A DNA stretch of 64,000 nucleotides. Origin: Prorocentrum cordatum. Its lineage: Eukaryota; Sar; Dinophyceae; Prorocentrales; Prorocentraceae. This document shows, one piece after another, positions 1-10,040 of the stretch; positions within the stretch are counted from its first letter, which is position 1, and every line of letters begins with the position of its first letter. The stretch covers positions 1 through 64,000 of the forward strand of contig CAUYUJ010016349.1 in assembly GCA_963575745.1 (NCBI GenBank). Direction: 5' to 3'. Made by a program: the position numbers and the translations under genes. Under the pieces are notes generated by a model. The model was not told where the DNA came from. It worked only from the letters and a program-made list of their open reading frames with translations, and ran no database searches.

Positions 1-120
1 CTTCGGGCCCCACGGGGGCCCATATAAAAGGGGTCACACGATGAACGGGCGGTGTTTAAAGCGAGGGTGTCCCAGATGAGTCAGCAGGCGCCGTGAGATA
101 CAACTGACGCTATTCTCCAG

Positions 121-372
121 CCAGCCTCGCATTCCTCATCTTCCTCAGCCTCCTCCTCCTCATCCTCCTCCTCATCACCATCATCATCATCATCAGCATC
201 ATCATCATCATCAGCATCATCATCATCATCAGCATCAGCAGCAGCAGCGCAGCATCATCATCATTATCAGCATCATCAGCATCATCATCATCCCCCTCAT
301 CCCCCTCATCCCCCCCTCCTCCTCCTCCGCCTCCTCCTCCTCCTACTCCTCCTCCTCCTCCTCATCCACTCC
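121..372. repeat. Trinucleotide microsatellite, CTC/CAT type
   Basis: Interrupted runs of CTC, ATC/CAT and CAG triplets. All reading frames across it give homopolymer-like peptides, so no gene is called here. Confidence 0.9.
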
Positions 373-2473
373 GCCATCCTATCATCGTCTCACCTGCGCT
401 TCAAGCACACACGCGTGGATCCCGATAGCCCCTGACAGCGCATGGCAAATCAACATTCACCATGTCATTCTATTCGCCTGCTGCAAACTGGCAACTCCCT
501 ATTCGCCTGCTGCAAACTGGCGTCGGTGAGCGCGAGTCTTTCGGCGGAAAGGGGGGAAGCCTGCGCCCAGCCTCTGGGCCCTCGAACCTTAAACTGGCAC
601 CGAATCACATGGAACATGAGGAGTAGGATTAGGACACGGATGAGGGTTCGTGGTTCATATGTATGAGGGTTGGGATACGCGCGCAGCCCCAGCCGACGGT
701 GCCCACGTGAGAGTTGACGGCCCCGCGCACAGCCCCAGCCGACGTCAGCGTTGGGACTGCGCGCGGGGTCGTCGGCTCCACCGCGCCCCCCATGCAGCCG
801 ACGGCCCCGCGCGCAGGCTGCGCGCAGACCGTCGGTCACCAGGGGGTCGGATGGGGCTGCGCGCGGAGAGCAGACGGTCCCGCGGAGGGGCTGAGATAAG
901 GGCTGGGACGAGGGCTTGAGAGTCGAGGAGGGGATGAGACAAGTGCTGGGACGACCGCGCGCCCCCGCTATGGCTGTTTCCCTGCGTGAGGGTCGCTGCA
1001 GCCGTCCGCCAGGTCGGTCGAAGCGCTGGCTGGCTGCTCACCTCCCTTGAGTTCCCTCCGTTATCGATGAATATCATGTTCTCTTTCTCCTACTCCTTCC
1101 TCCTCGGGTCTCATCGTCTTGCGCGGCCCCTCGCCCCCTCTCCCTGCTCCTACTCATCCTTATCTTCCGCTTCCCAATGCCATCTTCTCATGTTCTCAAT
1201 TGCCCGCAGCCCCCGCATCCCCTCCTCTTATGCACCATTGATGGCGAGGGCGCCGATGCCGTAGCTCAACGCATTACCTCCCTCGCCAAGTAAAACGCAC
1301 AGGAGCGTAAGGAGGCACAGTCGCGACGGTGCCCAAACTGACGACACAGACGACGAGAAACGATCGATACCCACGACCGCACATTACGAATCGATTCGAC
1401 GACCAATCGAGACAGCAACGACGACGAAAACGATGCCGACGACGACCTGCTTGATCCATGTTCCTCCTCCTGCTCATCACCCTCCTCCTCCTCATCCTCC
1501 TCATCCTCTTCCTCATCCCCCTCCTCCTCGCACCCCCCTCCCACCCTCTCATTCCTCTGGCATGTCTTCTTGTGCCCCCGTGCGTTCCCTTCAAGCAGTG
1601 GCGAAGCGCCCTAGCGCGCCCAGCCCACCAAACAATGCTATCATAACCTTTTGTGGTTGCCACGAAATGCTCGTGGAGCAGTTCTTGCTGGGACTGTCTT
1701 GTTTTAACACATCGATCGGAAACATGTTCTGAGGACATCGTTGTTGTATTTCGAACTTTTTGGGGTTCTAAGAACATTCAGTGGTGGTAGGCCTGTAGTA
1801 ATGTCGGGACGGTCGGTCCCTGCTCAATCCGTCGCGCTCCCCCCCTCATCTGTTACCGCACCCCTTCCCCGAATCATATTGAGTCATCTTCCTCACCGCG
1901 CCCCAAGCCAATCCTCGGACCAACGTCGATGCTGAGGACGCTGCAGCTCGTCGAAAATCAGCTTCGAGACAGCACGCCTCCCCAGGCAGCGCTGAGGGGA
2001 TGGCAAGGGTGAGGTGAAGATACGGATCGGGATAAGGAGAGGGAGTTGAGGGATATGGATACGGAGAAAACGGATATAGAGAGGGATAGTGCGCGGGGCG
2101 GGAGGATAAGGATAGGGAGAGGGAGGTGGACTACACCAGGAATGATGGATCCTATGCATGGTCTCCCTTACCTTCGTACCGCTGGCTGTCTACCCTGACT
2201 GCGCACCCCCTCCCGCCGTATGCGTGCCCATGTGTGCATCATATCTTCAGAAACTTCGCGATCATCAAGCGCCTCCCCACTTAGGCGGGCTCGTCGACAC
2301 CATTCGCTCTTCTCCTCCATGCTCGCGCTCCTCCTCCCCTCTTTCTCCTCCTGATCCTCCTCTGTGTTCCGTCTCCCTCCTCTCTCCATGTGTTCCTCGT
2401 CAGGCTCCTCTCTCCCTCCCTCCTCTCTCCTCGTGCTCTAGCCCAGTCCACGTGCTCATCCTCTTAGTCGTCC
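373..2473. other. No recognisable gene
   Basis: Short reading frames occur on both strands but none has a recognisable domain or a convincing exon. The stretch holds pyrimidine-rich blocks (about 1450-1560 and 2290-2500) and a GC-rich patch at 670-900 with loosely repeated CAGCCGACG words. Confidence 0.5.
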
Positions 2474-4039
2474 TCATCCTCGCTCTCTCCTACTTCCTCC
2501 GTCTCGGGCGCTCCCACCCCGTCCACCAGATCCGACGCCCAGGAACTCCATGGCATCCTTCCTGGCCTTCTGGCCCTCCTCCCTGGTAGTCGAAGATGTC
2601 TGAGCGACGCGGGTGACCGCGTAGTTGCCGACGGTCTTGCTCATCTCCCTGTCGTCCGCGCAGCCCAGCCTCTTCTTGTCGTTGTCGCTCCACATGTTGT
2701 CGCACAGCTGCGTGATCTGGTTGCCGTTTCCGCTGGTGCCCTTTTTCTTCACCACGATGCCAGTGAAGCCCTCGGTGTTCCTGTGGCGCTGACTGCTGGT
2801 CCAGGTCTCACCCTGGAAGTCAAACTCCATGCTCGTGCTGCCAGGCGCGTCGTCGATGTGGGGCAAAATGCCCTCCTCCTTCTCCTCCTCCTCCGCCTCC
2901 TCCGCCACCTCGATCACCGCGTCGTCTTCGGGCGCCTCCACGGCTGCCTCCTCGGTCGCCTCCGCCGCCGTCTCGCCGTCCACGGGTTCGTCACCAGGTT
3001 GCTGCCCCGCCTCCTCCTCCTCCTCCTCCTCCTCGCGCTCCTCCTCTTCCTGGTCCTCGTAGAAGGAGTCGTCCTCTGCTGCGACCGCGGGCTCCTCTGG
3101 CTTTGCTTTCGCCTTGCCCGCAGCCGCCTTCGCCTGGCCCGCAGCCGCCTTTGCTTTCGCCTTTGGTTTCGCCTGGTCCGCAGCGTTCGCCTTTGGTTTC
3201 GCCTGGCCCGCAGCAGCCGCCTTTGCTTTTGCCTTTGGTTTCGCCTGGCCCGCAGCTTTCCTCTTCTTCGAGTTGGCCTCTTTAGCCCCAGCCTCCTCGT
3301 CCAGCCACGACGGTGGAGTGGGCGGCACTGGCAAGGCCTCTGCTGCTGCTGGTGGTGCTGCTGCTGCTGGGTTCTCCTCCTTGATGGACTTCTTCTTCTT
3401 CTCTTTCTTCTGCTTCTTCTTCTTCTTTGTGCTGCTGCCCAAGCCGAGCAAGCTCTTGTAGAACGGCAGCCGCTCCGCACTAGATGCACTCGGGGCTGCA
3501 GGAGCTTGACTCGAGGCTGGCTCTGGACTCGGGGCTGCAGGAGCTGGACTCGGGGCTGCAGGAGCTGGACTCGGGGCTGCAGGAGCTGGGTTTGGGGCTG
3601 GCTCTGGACTCGGGGCTGCCTGCTTTGGGGTCGGAGCTGCCTGCTTTGGAGTCGGAGGTGTCGCTGCCTGCTTTGGAGTCGGAGGAGTCGCTGCCTGCTT
3701 TGGGGTCGGAGGGGCGGCTGGGCTCGGAGGAGTCGCCGCCGTCGCTGGAGCACTCTGATCATCGTCGTCATCCTCCAGTGGCGCCACGCCTTCTGTCTGG
3801 GACTCATCCTGGCGGGAAGACGAGTGAGACTCCGCCAACTGATCCAATTCGATGTAGTTTCCCGAATGTTTGTCGATCAGCGTGTGTGGAACGTCTTGGT
3901 CGTACTCCTCCTTCGGGTGGGGAGGGCGGAGCACCGTATACGGGACTATATATATATATATAGAGTGATCATCATGCGCATAAGAACCGACTACCCATTC
4001 ACAAGGGGGGTCGAATGGATCCGTTGACGGGCGTCGCAT
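2474..4039 (-). CDS. Low-complexity Lys/Ala/Pro-rich protein, probable 3' exon(s) of a multi-exon gene
   Basis: Function not recognised. The reading frame is open for 521 codons on the minus strand. The N-terminal part is ordinary sequence containing EEYDQDVPHTLIDKHSG. It is followed by Pro-rich repeats (ATPPTPKQ, then APSPAP units), a Lys-rich stretch (KKKKKQKKEKKKK), Ala/Lys repeats of the AKPKAKAKAAAAGQ kind that recall linker histones, an acidic Glu-rich block, and a C-terminal ordinary region containing EFDFQGETWTSSQRH and DDREMSKTVGNYAVTR. The ordinary ends are more persuasive than the low-complexity middle. The first codons (3911-4039) run through a TA repeat and are probably intron: a pyrimidine-rich tract ending in AG lies just before the EEYD codons at about 3910. 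The 3' boundary is unclear and may be another splice site. A nuclear role would be a guess from composition only. Confidence 0.55.
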   Translation of the reverse strand: MRRPSTDPFDPPCEWVVGSYAHDDHSIYIYIVPYTVLRPPHPKEEYDQDVPHTLIDKHSGNYIELDQLAESHSSSRQDESQTEGVAPLEDDDDDQSAPATAATPPSPAAPPTPKQAATPPTPKQAATPPTPKQAAPTPKQAAPSPEPAPNPAPAAPSPAPAAPSPAPAAPSPEPASSQAPAAPSASSAERLPFYKSLLGLGSSTKKKKKQKKEKKKKSIKEENPAAAAPPAAAEALPVPPTPPSWLDEEAGAKEANSKKRKAAGQAKPKAKAKAAAAGQAKPKANAADQAKPKAKAKAAAGQAKAAAGKAKAKPEEPAVAAEDDSFYEDQEEEEREEEEEEEEAGQQPGDEPVDGETAAEATEEAAVEAPEDDAVIEVAEEAEEEEKEEGILPHIDDAPGSTSMEFDFQGETWTSSQRHRNTEGFTGIVVKKKGTSGNGNQITQLCDNMWSDNDKKRLGCADDREMSKTVGNYAVTRVAQTSSTTREEGQKARKDAMEFLGVGSGGRGGSARDGGSRRERG

Positions 4040-4312
4040 CCGAGCCTACGTTTTGCCGAGAAGCAGGAGACTGAGGATGAGGGGTGAGGCTCGACGCGGA
4101 GGAGGATGAGGATCCTCGAGTTGGAGGATGAGGGATGAGGAGCAAGGACAAGGACGAGGGAGACGGATCCTCGAGGAGGAGGAAGAGGGGGAGGAGGAGG
4201 AGGAGGAGGAGGAGGAGGAGGAGGAGGAGGAGAATGAGGGGGAGAAGGATGATGACATAGCGTTTGATGCCCAGAGGGTGAGGATGAGAAGGAGGACGAC
4301 AACATAAGAGGC

Positions 4313-4456
4313 AAGGGGGGAGCGCTGAGGATACCCCTCCTCCATGAGGGACATCTGCAGGTACTCATGCAACTCGGCCTCGCTCACGTCCTCGTCCTCC
4401 GCGTCGCTGATCACGATGTCGTCGTTCACCTGCCCGCGCCCATCACTCTCTGACAT
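4313..4456 (-). CDS. Probable acidic exon, possible N-terminus
   Basis: The minus strand reads MSESDGRGQVNDDIVISDAE and continues through EDEDVSEAELHEYLQMSLMEEG before falling into a (GAG)n tract that reads as poly-Ser. The acidic, helical composition is like real protein. A GTATCC donor candidate follows the MEEG codons. It lies directly upstream, in transcription order, of the Lys/Ala-rich exon, so it may be an exon of the same gene or its start. Function unknown. Confidence 0.4.
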
Positions 4457-4570
4457 GCTAGTGCTGCTGCTGACCTCCCTGTCCCCCCGTGTGCCAGAAT
4501 CGTGCCTCAGCGTCTATATTGCCGTTGCTGTCACCGCTCATCCTGCGCGTTCGGTGCCACCCCCTTTGGG

Positions 4571-4620
4571 CTTTTTTTTTTTTTTTTTTATTTGTTTTTT
4601 GTCTTTTGTTTTTTTTTTTT

Positions 4621-4706
<86 letters not shown>

Positions 4707-4922
4707 CTTAATATTTTTTTTTTATTCATTTTTTTTTTTTTGTTTTTTTTTTTTTTTTTAATTGTGTGTTGTTTGGGGGGGGGAGGTCTTTATTTTTTTA
4801 TTTTTTTTTTTTTTTGGTGTGTGTTGTGTGTTGTTTTTTTTTTGTTTTTTTTTTTTTTTTTTTGTTTTGTTTTTTTTTTTTATTTTTTTTTTTCATTTTT
4901 ATTTTTTTTTTTTTTTTTTTGT
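4571..4922. repeat. Long poly-T tract
   Basis: About 350 bp of nearly pure T on the plus strand, including an uninterrupted run of about 81 T (4626-4706). If the flanking minus-strand exons are one gene, this is intronic poly-A in the transcript. It could also be a retroposition tail or an assembly artefact. Confidence 0.9.
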
Positions 4923-5393
4923 AGTAGGGAATGTAGAAAAGAAGAAGAGTGTACATAGATTAGATGATAGAAGAGTTTAAAAATGAGTAAAGAACAGAGG
5001 AGTGTATTGAGCTGGAATAAAGAATATTATTTAGATGGAATCAATGCCAAGGCTACGGAACACCAGAACGCAAGGAGGATCATAGTGGAGCATGAGGAGG
5101 AATACGAGGAGGAAATCTGGAGTGATGGGGAACACGGGGAAAGATAGTCCAACCGTGATCTAGCCGCTGTACTCCTAGTCATCATCATGAGTTCTCACTC
5201 TCATCACCCTTGTTACCCATAACACAGATCCTCATCTGTCCTGTCCGCGATCTTCGTATTCACGGTTTCCTGATCCTCCTCCTTACTTCGGTGACCCTCC
5301 TCTGTTGCCAATCCCCATCTTTACTTTGCTTGCCTCACCTCCATCCTTTCTTCCCCTCTTCCGTCGAGACCATCCCGCTCTAACCTCCCACCC

Positions 5394-5549
5394 TTCAACA
5401 TGTCACGAGCCCTCCTCCGCGACATGTAGAGAGAAGCGGGGCGCTGGAACTCTACGCCAGCAACACGTTTGGTCTGAGGCTTCCGCCCGTGAGCTTCTCG
5501 CCAGCCGTTCACGTAGTTGGTCCAGAATGCTTTGTGCCAGCCATCCTCG
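5394..5549 (-). CDS. Probable internal exon, unknown function
   Basis: The minus strand reads EDGWHKAFWTNYVNGWREAH and then GRKPQTKRVAGVEFQRPASL, followed by YMSRRRARDML. This is Trp-rich, basic and not low-complexity. It is preceded by a (GA)n tract ending in CCGAG, a plausible acceptor, and is followed by GTGGGAGG, a plausible donor. It is bounded on both sides by simple repeat, as expected for an exon between microsatellite-filled introns. No family was recognised. Confidence 0.5.
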
Positions 5550-5554
5550 GAGGT

Positions 5555-5955
5555 CAATCTCTCTCGCTCTCTCTCTCTCTATCTCCCTCTCTCGCTCTCT
5601 CGCTCTTCATGCTTGTGCGTTTCTCTCTCGTTTCTCTTTCTCTGTTTCTCTCTCGCCCTCTCGCTTTCTTTACCCGTCTCTCTCTAACGCTCTTTCGATA
5701 TCTCGCTCCAAATGTCTCGCTGACTTTCTCCGTCTCTTTCTCCCCCCTCTCTCTTGCTCCCCCCTCTCCCCTCTCCCTCTCAACGGGTATATCTGTCTCA
5801 ACGGGTCTGTCCCATCAACGGGATATGCATACCTGTATACTTGTATACAAGCGGTCATAGCATCACCAGGATCATCAGCATCAACATCATCAGCATCGTC
5901 ATCGTCATCATCATCATCATCATCATCACCACAATCCTCCTCCTCCTCGTCGTCC
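5555..5955. repeat. (CT)n tract followed by (CAT)n/(CTC)n
   Basis: CT dinucleotide-rich sequence from 5555 to about 5770, then ATC/CAT and CTC triplets at 5866-5955. It lies between two probable minus-strand exons and is likely intronic. Confidence 0.85.
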
Positions 5956-6019
5956 TTCCCTTCCCGCTACCCTCCTTCCACTAGTCCCCGACACCCCCGC
6001 CACCGCTTTCCTATCCGCC

Positions 6020-6172
6020 GCCCTCGTCTTGAGTTGTCGCTCCAGCTCCTTCCCATCCCATCTTGCCCATTCCTCTTCGGGCTCCCCCCCGCGCTCCGCC
6101 ATGGTCTTCTGTGAGTAGCGCTTGTTCTCGGCGAGGGCAGCGAGGGACTCCAGCATGTCTTTCTCAGCCTCT
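6020..6172 (-). CDS. Probable internal exon, unknown function
   Basis: The minus strand reads AEKDMLESLAALAENKRYSQ, then KTMAERGGEPEEEWARWDGK and ELERQLKTRAADR. The charged, helix-forming sequence contrasts with the simple repeats around it. A CCCAG acceptor candidate lies just before the AEKD codons; the 3' boundary is uncertain. A further splice junction inside the stretch (CTACTCACAG before the KTMAE codons) is possible. Confidence 0.45.
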
Positions 6173-6552
6173 GGGCGCCGCGATGCGACGCGCGAAGGGG
6201 CCGAGGGTGAGGAGGAGCTGGCAGTTAGGATGGCGATCGGGAGGCGGGTGAACGAGAGATGTTTGCATGCGACGGTGGAGACGATGCGGACGACTGCGGG
6301 AGTGGAGGAGGACTGCGGAGAAGGGATCGGATAATGAGGCTACATTAAGTGAAAAGGGTATGAGACTCACGGAAGCGCGCGCTCATCGAGATCGGCATCG
6401 AGAGGGCATCCGTTGAGGGCAGGTGGGGAGGAATAATGCCATTGGCGCGCAGGGCCCTCAAGATTTGCAGAGAACGAGCACACGCGGAAGGCGAACAGGG
6501 GACGAGGAGGAGCGGGGGGCGCAGAGGAGGTTGACGACGACGAGGTCCCCCC

Positions 6553-6645
6553 CTGGGAGCCATCAGCTCATCTTCTTTGGAGCGGTCTTTGAAGTCCATC
6601 TGGCTGTAGTTGAACTCTGGGATCTTGTACTTTCCTTCTTCGTAG
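6553..6645 (-). CDS. Probable internal exon, unknown function
   Basis: The minus strand reads GYEEGKYKIPEFNYSQMDFK and then DRSKEDELMAPRG. It is short, non-repetitive and typical of coding sequence. Upstream in transcription order the same frame runs into an Asp-rich translation of the (CAT)n microsatellite, so the exon probably starts near an AG at about 6645. Confidence 0.45.
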
Positions 6646-6689
6646 CCTCGCCGATGGTCGTAGCCGTCATCGTTGACACCATCGACGTC

Positions 6690-7180
6690 ATCGGCATCCT
6701 CCTCCTCCTCCTCCTCATCATCATCATCATCAGCGCCACCATCATCGTCAGCATCGTCATCTTCATCACCGTCACCATCGTCATCATCATCATCATTCTC
6801 ATCCTCATCCTCATCCTCATCATCTTCCCTCTCCTCTCCACCATATTCATCACCGTCACCAGCAGCACCATGATACTCACCATCAGCAGCATCATCAGCA
6901 CGAGTATCATCATCACCACCATCAGCAACATCATTAACATCGTCATCATCATCATCATCATCATAATCATCATCATCATCATCACCGCCACCATCACCAT
7001 CACCAACACCATCATCACAACCACCACACCCCATGCTCATCCTCATCATACGCTTCAACACTGGCATACTCGTCATACTCGAGATCTTTTCACGATCGCC
7101 ATCACCATCACCTTCGTCAGCACTCTCGCCATCGATGCCATCGGCAGCATCGTCATCACCATCACCACCATCACGATCAC
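6690..7180. repeat. (CAT)n microsatellite
   Basis: Roughly 490 bp of interrupted CAT/ATC triplets. Read on the minus strand it gives Asp-rich peptide, but this is judged to be an intronic microsatellite and not coding. Confidence 0.85.
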
Positions 7181-7374
7181 CCACTATCCACAATCTACCC
7201 TGGATCCTCATCCTCTCCCTCGTGGCCATCCCCACCCAATCTCCATTTCTCCTCCGTTGGATTCTCATTATCATCCCCATCCCGACCTGGATCTTCATCC
7301 GTCACCTCCTCCTCCCACTCGCCTCCGCCTCCCCCTATTCCCCCATGCGGCGTCCCCCCATTGCATGTTCTATC

Positions 7375-7445
7375 CTCTTCCCTGGATGCGGCGTAGCCTG
7401 GCATCATGGCGTGACTCTCGGCGTAGTTCAGCAGCACCTCCAGCG
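7375..7445 (-). CDS. Probable short exon, unknown function
   Basis: The minus strand reads LEVLLNYAESHAMMPGYAAS followed by REED. It is preceded by a pyrimidine-rich stretch ending in GGAG. The short length makes this call tentative. It lies in line and on the same strand as the other candidate exons between 2474 and 7838. Confidence 0.35.
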
Positions 7446-7650
7446 ACGGGAGGGGGCGACGACGACGACGGCGATGGCGGCGACGAGGAAAGGAGGACGA
7501 GGAGGAGGAGGAGGAGGAGGAGGAGGAGGAAGAAGGGTCTGGCAGTAGACGACTCCTCACGCCATCAGGGGCCAGGAACCAGGAACCAGGAGGATGAGGA
7601 TGAGGACAAGGAGGAGGATGATCCTGGAGGAGGAGGAGGAGGGGGAGGAG
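7440..7650. repeat. (GAC)n/(GAG)n microsatellite
   Basis: Interrupted GAC, GAG and GAT triplets; no gene. Confidence 0.85.
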
Positions 7651-7727
7651 ATGGAGGAGTTGAAGGATCAGGAGGAAGAATCGGAGTGGGAGGTGGAATA
7701 ATAAGAGGCGGACGAGGAACACTGATG

Positions 7728-7838
7728 GTGAGGATTGGGCGCCTGGGCGATATCTTCGGCGGCGACCTTTGCTGTGGCCTCGAAGCGGAACTTAGTTTCT
7801 TTCTTCTGGGCCGCCGCCATCGCTGGGATCAGCGCCAT
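7728..7838 (-). CDS. Probable exon, possible first exon
   Basis: The minus strand reads MALIPAMAAAQKKETKFRFE and then ATAKVAAEDIAQAPN. An ATG opens the frame and the sequence is not repetitive. It could be the 5' exon of the minus-strand gene whose other exons lie at 7445-2474. No family was recognised and the join is inferred only from order and strand. Confidence 0.4.
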
Positions 7839-8137
7839 GGCGCAACCCGCCTGAGATAGGGCGGGCCACCCCCCCCTCACGCCTCCCTCCTCCCGACCCT
7901 CCCCGCTCATTGGATTGCCATCCTCATTCCTACCCTTATCACCCCTCTCCCTCCTCGATTCTTTTCCTCGATCCTCGTCCTCTCGCCTCCTCTCGGTGAT
8001 CCATCTCCTCCTGCCCAGTCTTCGGCCTGAGCCGTCGATCCAGGTGCCCGTTGCGGCCCAGGATCGCGGCGGGGGCCGCGGGCGGTAGATCCTCTCTTCC
8101 AGGCTGATCGTGGGCTCGACCCAGACGTATGCGACGA

Positions 8138-8312
8138 ACCTGATCAGGCGGGCGTGGGCGCGCGGGCGCCCCAGTGGCCAACCCCCATGCAGGCCTGGGG
8201 CCCTTGGGGCCCCCTCTCACGTGGGCTGGGATCCTTTAAAAAAACAATATTACACCCGAACTCTTCATTAAGTATGCCCTGGGCGCCCGATCGCCCACGC
8301 CCGCCTGATCCG
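8138..8312. mobile_element. MITE-like foldback element (~175 bp)
   Basis: Inverted repeats of about 28 bp (8142-8172 and 8278-8311), both built on GATCAGGCGGGCGTGGGCG, flank an AT-richer centre containing a run of A and TACACCCG. The arms differ at only a few positions. No target duplication or coding sequence was seen, so this may be a non-autonomous foldback element or just a palindrome. Confidence 0.5.
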
Positions 8313-8569
8313 CTCCTCGTTGATGGGCCCTGGGACGGGCCAGCCGCCCATCCACCCCCCAGGCGGCAACCTGAGCCCGCTCTGGAAGGGTGGATGGGGG
8401 GGCCACCGCCGCCGCAGTTCCTCCTCGAAGGAGCGCTGCCATGGCGGCGGGTGGTGCCACGGCGGGTCGCCCGGATGGCGCGGCGTGGGCTGTGGGCACC
8501 TGGCCACCAGATCTGCTGGCCAGGGCCCCCAGCCCACGGGGGACCCGAAGGTCCGCTGGGCCCTCTCAT

Positions 8570-8608
8570 CCCGCTCGCGGACGGCCGCGCGCGGCGTCCG
8601 CGAGCGGG
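8570..8608. repeat. Perfect 14 bp-arm hairpin
   Basis: Arms CCCGCTCGCGGACG (8570-8583) and its exact reverse complement (8595-8608), with an 11 nt GC loop. Confidence 0.8.
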
Positions 8609-8659
8609 ACCGCGAGAGGGTCCGCTCGGGCGGCGAGCGGGCCATCTTGGGCCCGAGGC

Positions 8660-8860
8660 TGCGTGATCCTCCACTCTCCTCCTCTGCCTCCGTCCTCCTC
8701 CTCCGCCTCCTCCTCCAACCCTCCTCCTCCTCCTCCTTCCTCCTCCTGCACGTTTTACTCCGTCCACCTCCTCCTTCTTCCTCCTCCTCTTCCGCCTCCT
8801 CCTCCCCTCCACTCCTCCACCTCCGTCTACTTCCTCCCCCCCTTCCTCCTCGATCCCCGC
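8660..8860. repeat. CTC-rich simple repeat
   Basis: Interrupted CTC/TCC triplets; no gene supported on either strand. Confidence 0.8.
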
Positions 8861-9129
8861 CCTCGGCGGCAGCGCCCCCCCGCAGCGCGCGTTCGCGCTG
8901 GCGCCCCCGCCCCGCTGGGACCTCTGGGACCCGCGCCGGCTCCGAACACACCGCTCGCACGAGAGAAGTGAGGGGATGAGAAAAAATCGAGAAGAGGAAG
9001 GAGGAGGCGGAGGAGAAAAGAGGACCGAGAGGCAGAAGAGAAGCAGGATTGAAACCTAATATGGTGTTAGAGTGTATCGTTCGCGCTGCGCCGCACCGAC
9101 AAAACTCTCTAGCCCGAGCAGTGCAAATT

Positions 9130-9640
9130 GGAAGTTATGTGCTGTTCTACACGAGCGCGCGCACGCGGCGCCACATGACGATATCGCGTGGAAATGACCT
9201 GCTTACTTTCAAAAACTGAATGTTGAAAACCAATTGTTTCACTCGCATCCTGGGCCCCAGCATGATATCATACATTGTGACACGCGTGCGCCCGTCCTCT
9301 TGCGCGCGCGCGGGCGGCACTATATGCGGGCACCGCCGCAAAGAAGCGCACGGGTGACACGTGCCACCCCGAAAACTGAATGGTGAAAACCTATTGTTTC
9401 ACTTGTAGTTCGGGCCTCAACATGAGATCATAGCTGGATTGCGACGCGATGCACTGTTCTTCTGCGCGCGCGGACGTGTGCGCGCGAGCGGCGCCATGCG
9501 AAATTCACCTCGAAGAAGCACGCGGGTGACACGTACCACCCCGAAAACGGAGTGGTACCGTGGAAGCTATGCCGACAGCCTCAACATGGGATCGTGAATG
9601 TCGTGATTGCGCGCGCGTGCGCGCGCGTGGCCCACCTAGG
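9130..9640. repeat. Degenerate ~165 bp tandem repeat, about 3 copies
   Basis: Three successive units carry the block AAAACTGAATGGTGAAAACC (9214, 9371, and a diverged copy at 9543), then a hexamer ATCATA/ATCGTG region, an alternating CGCGCG tract, and GGGTGACACGTACCACC. The spacing is about 157-172 bp. No coding potential. Confidence 0.75.
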
Positions 9641-9803
9641 GTGGGTCTTTCGAGCACCCCCGATGTTCCAGTAGGTTGCACCCTGGGCATTAACATAGAT
9701 CGTAGATGCGATCATCGATATTCTACGTGGAACATGGACACTGGAACATCGTGATTGTCATAGTCGGACATGTGGCGCTAGACATTACCACAGGGCACTT
9801 GTC

Positions 9804-9902
9804 AACAACGAATTGGAATACTTGTAAGAGCCCACAACATGATTGCATCGTGATGTTATCATAGACGAATTGGAAGACTTGTCAGAGCCCACAACATGAT
9901 TG
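9804..9902. repeat. Short direct duplication (~58 bp period)
   Basis: Two copies of a block beginning ACGAATTGGAA and ending CCCACAACATGATTG, at about 9808-9845 and 9866-9902. Confidence 0.8.
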
Positions 9903-9913
9903 GCTAAAAACCA

Positions 9914-10040
9914 AAACTCACGACATAAAAAAAAACTCACGACATCAAAACAAAACTCACGACACGCCAAGCAAATTCTACAAACTCACGACGAACAAAA
10001 AACTCACGACATTTGAGGCGTCGTGAGTTTCTCACGACGC
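9914..10040. repeat. AACTCACGACA direct repeats ending in a perfect hairpin
   Basis: AACTCACGAC(A) occurs six times in about 110 bp. The last copy pairs with its reverse complement in a perfect 10 bp-arm hairpin (GCGTCGTGAG at 10018-10027, loop TTT, CTCACGACGC at 10031-10040). It lies at the 5' edge of the tyrosine recombinase frame and may be an element terminus or recombinase-related repeat; that role is inference. Confidence 0.75.

Noticed and set aside
6345-7298. Asp-rich 317-codon protein
   Set aside because: Most of it is the translation of a (CAT)n microsatellite. Only a short non-repetitive part near 6553-6645 is kept as an exon candidate.
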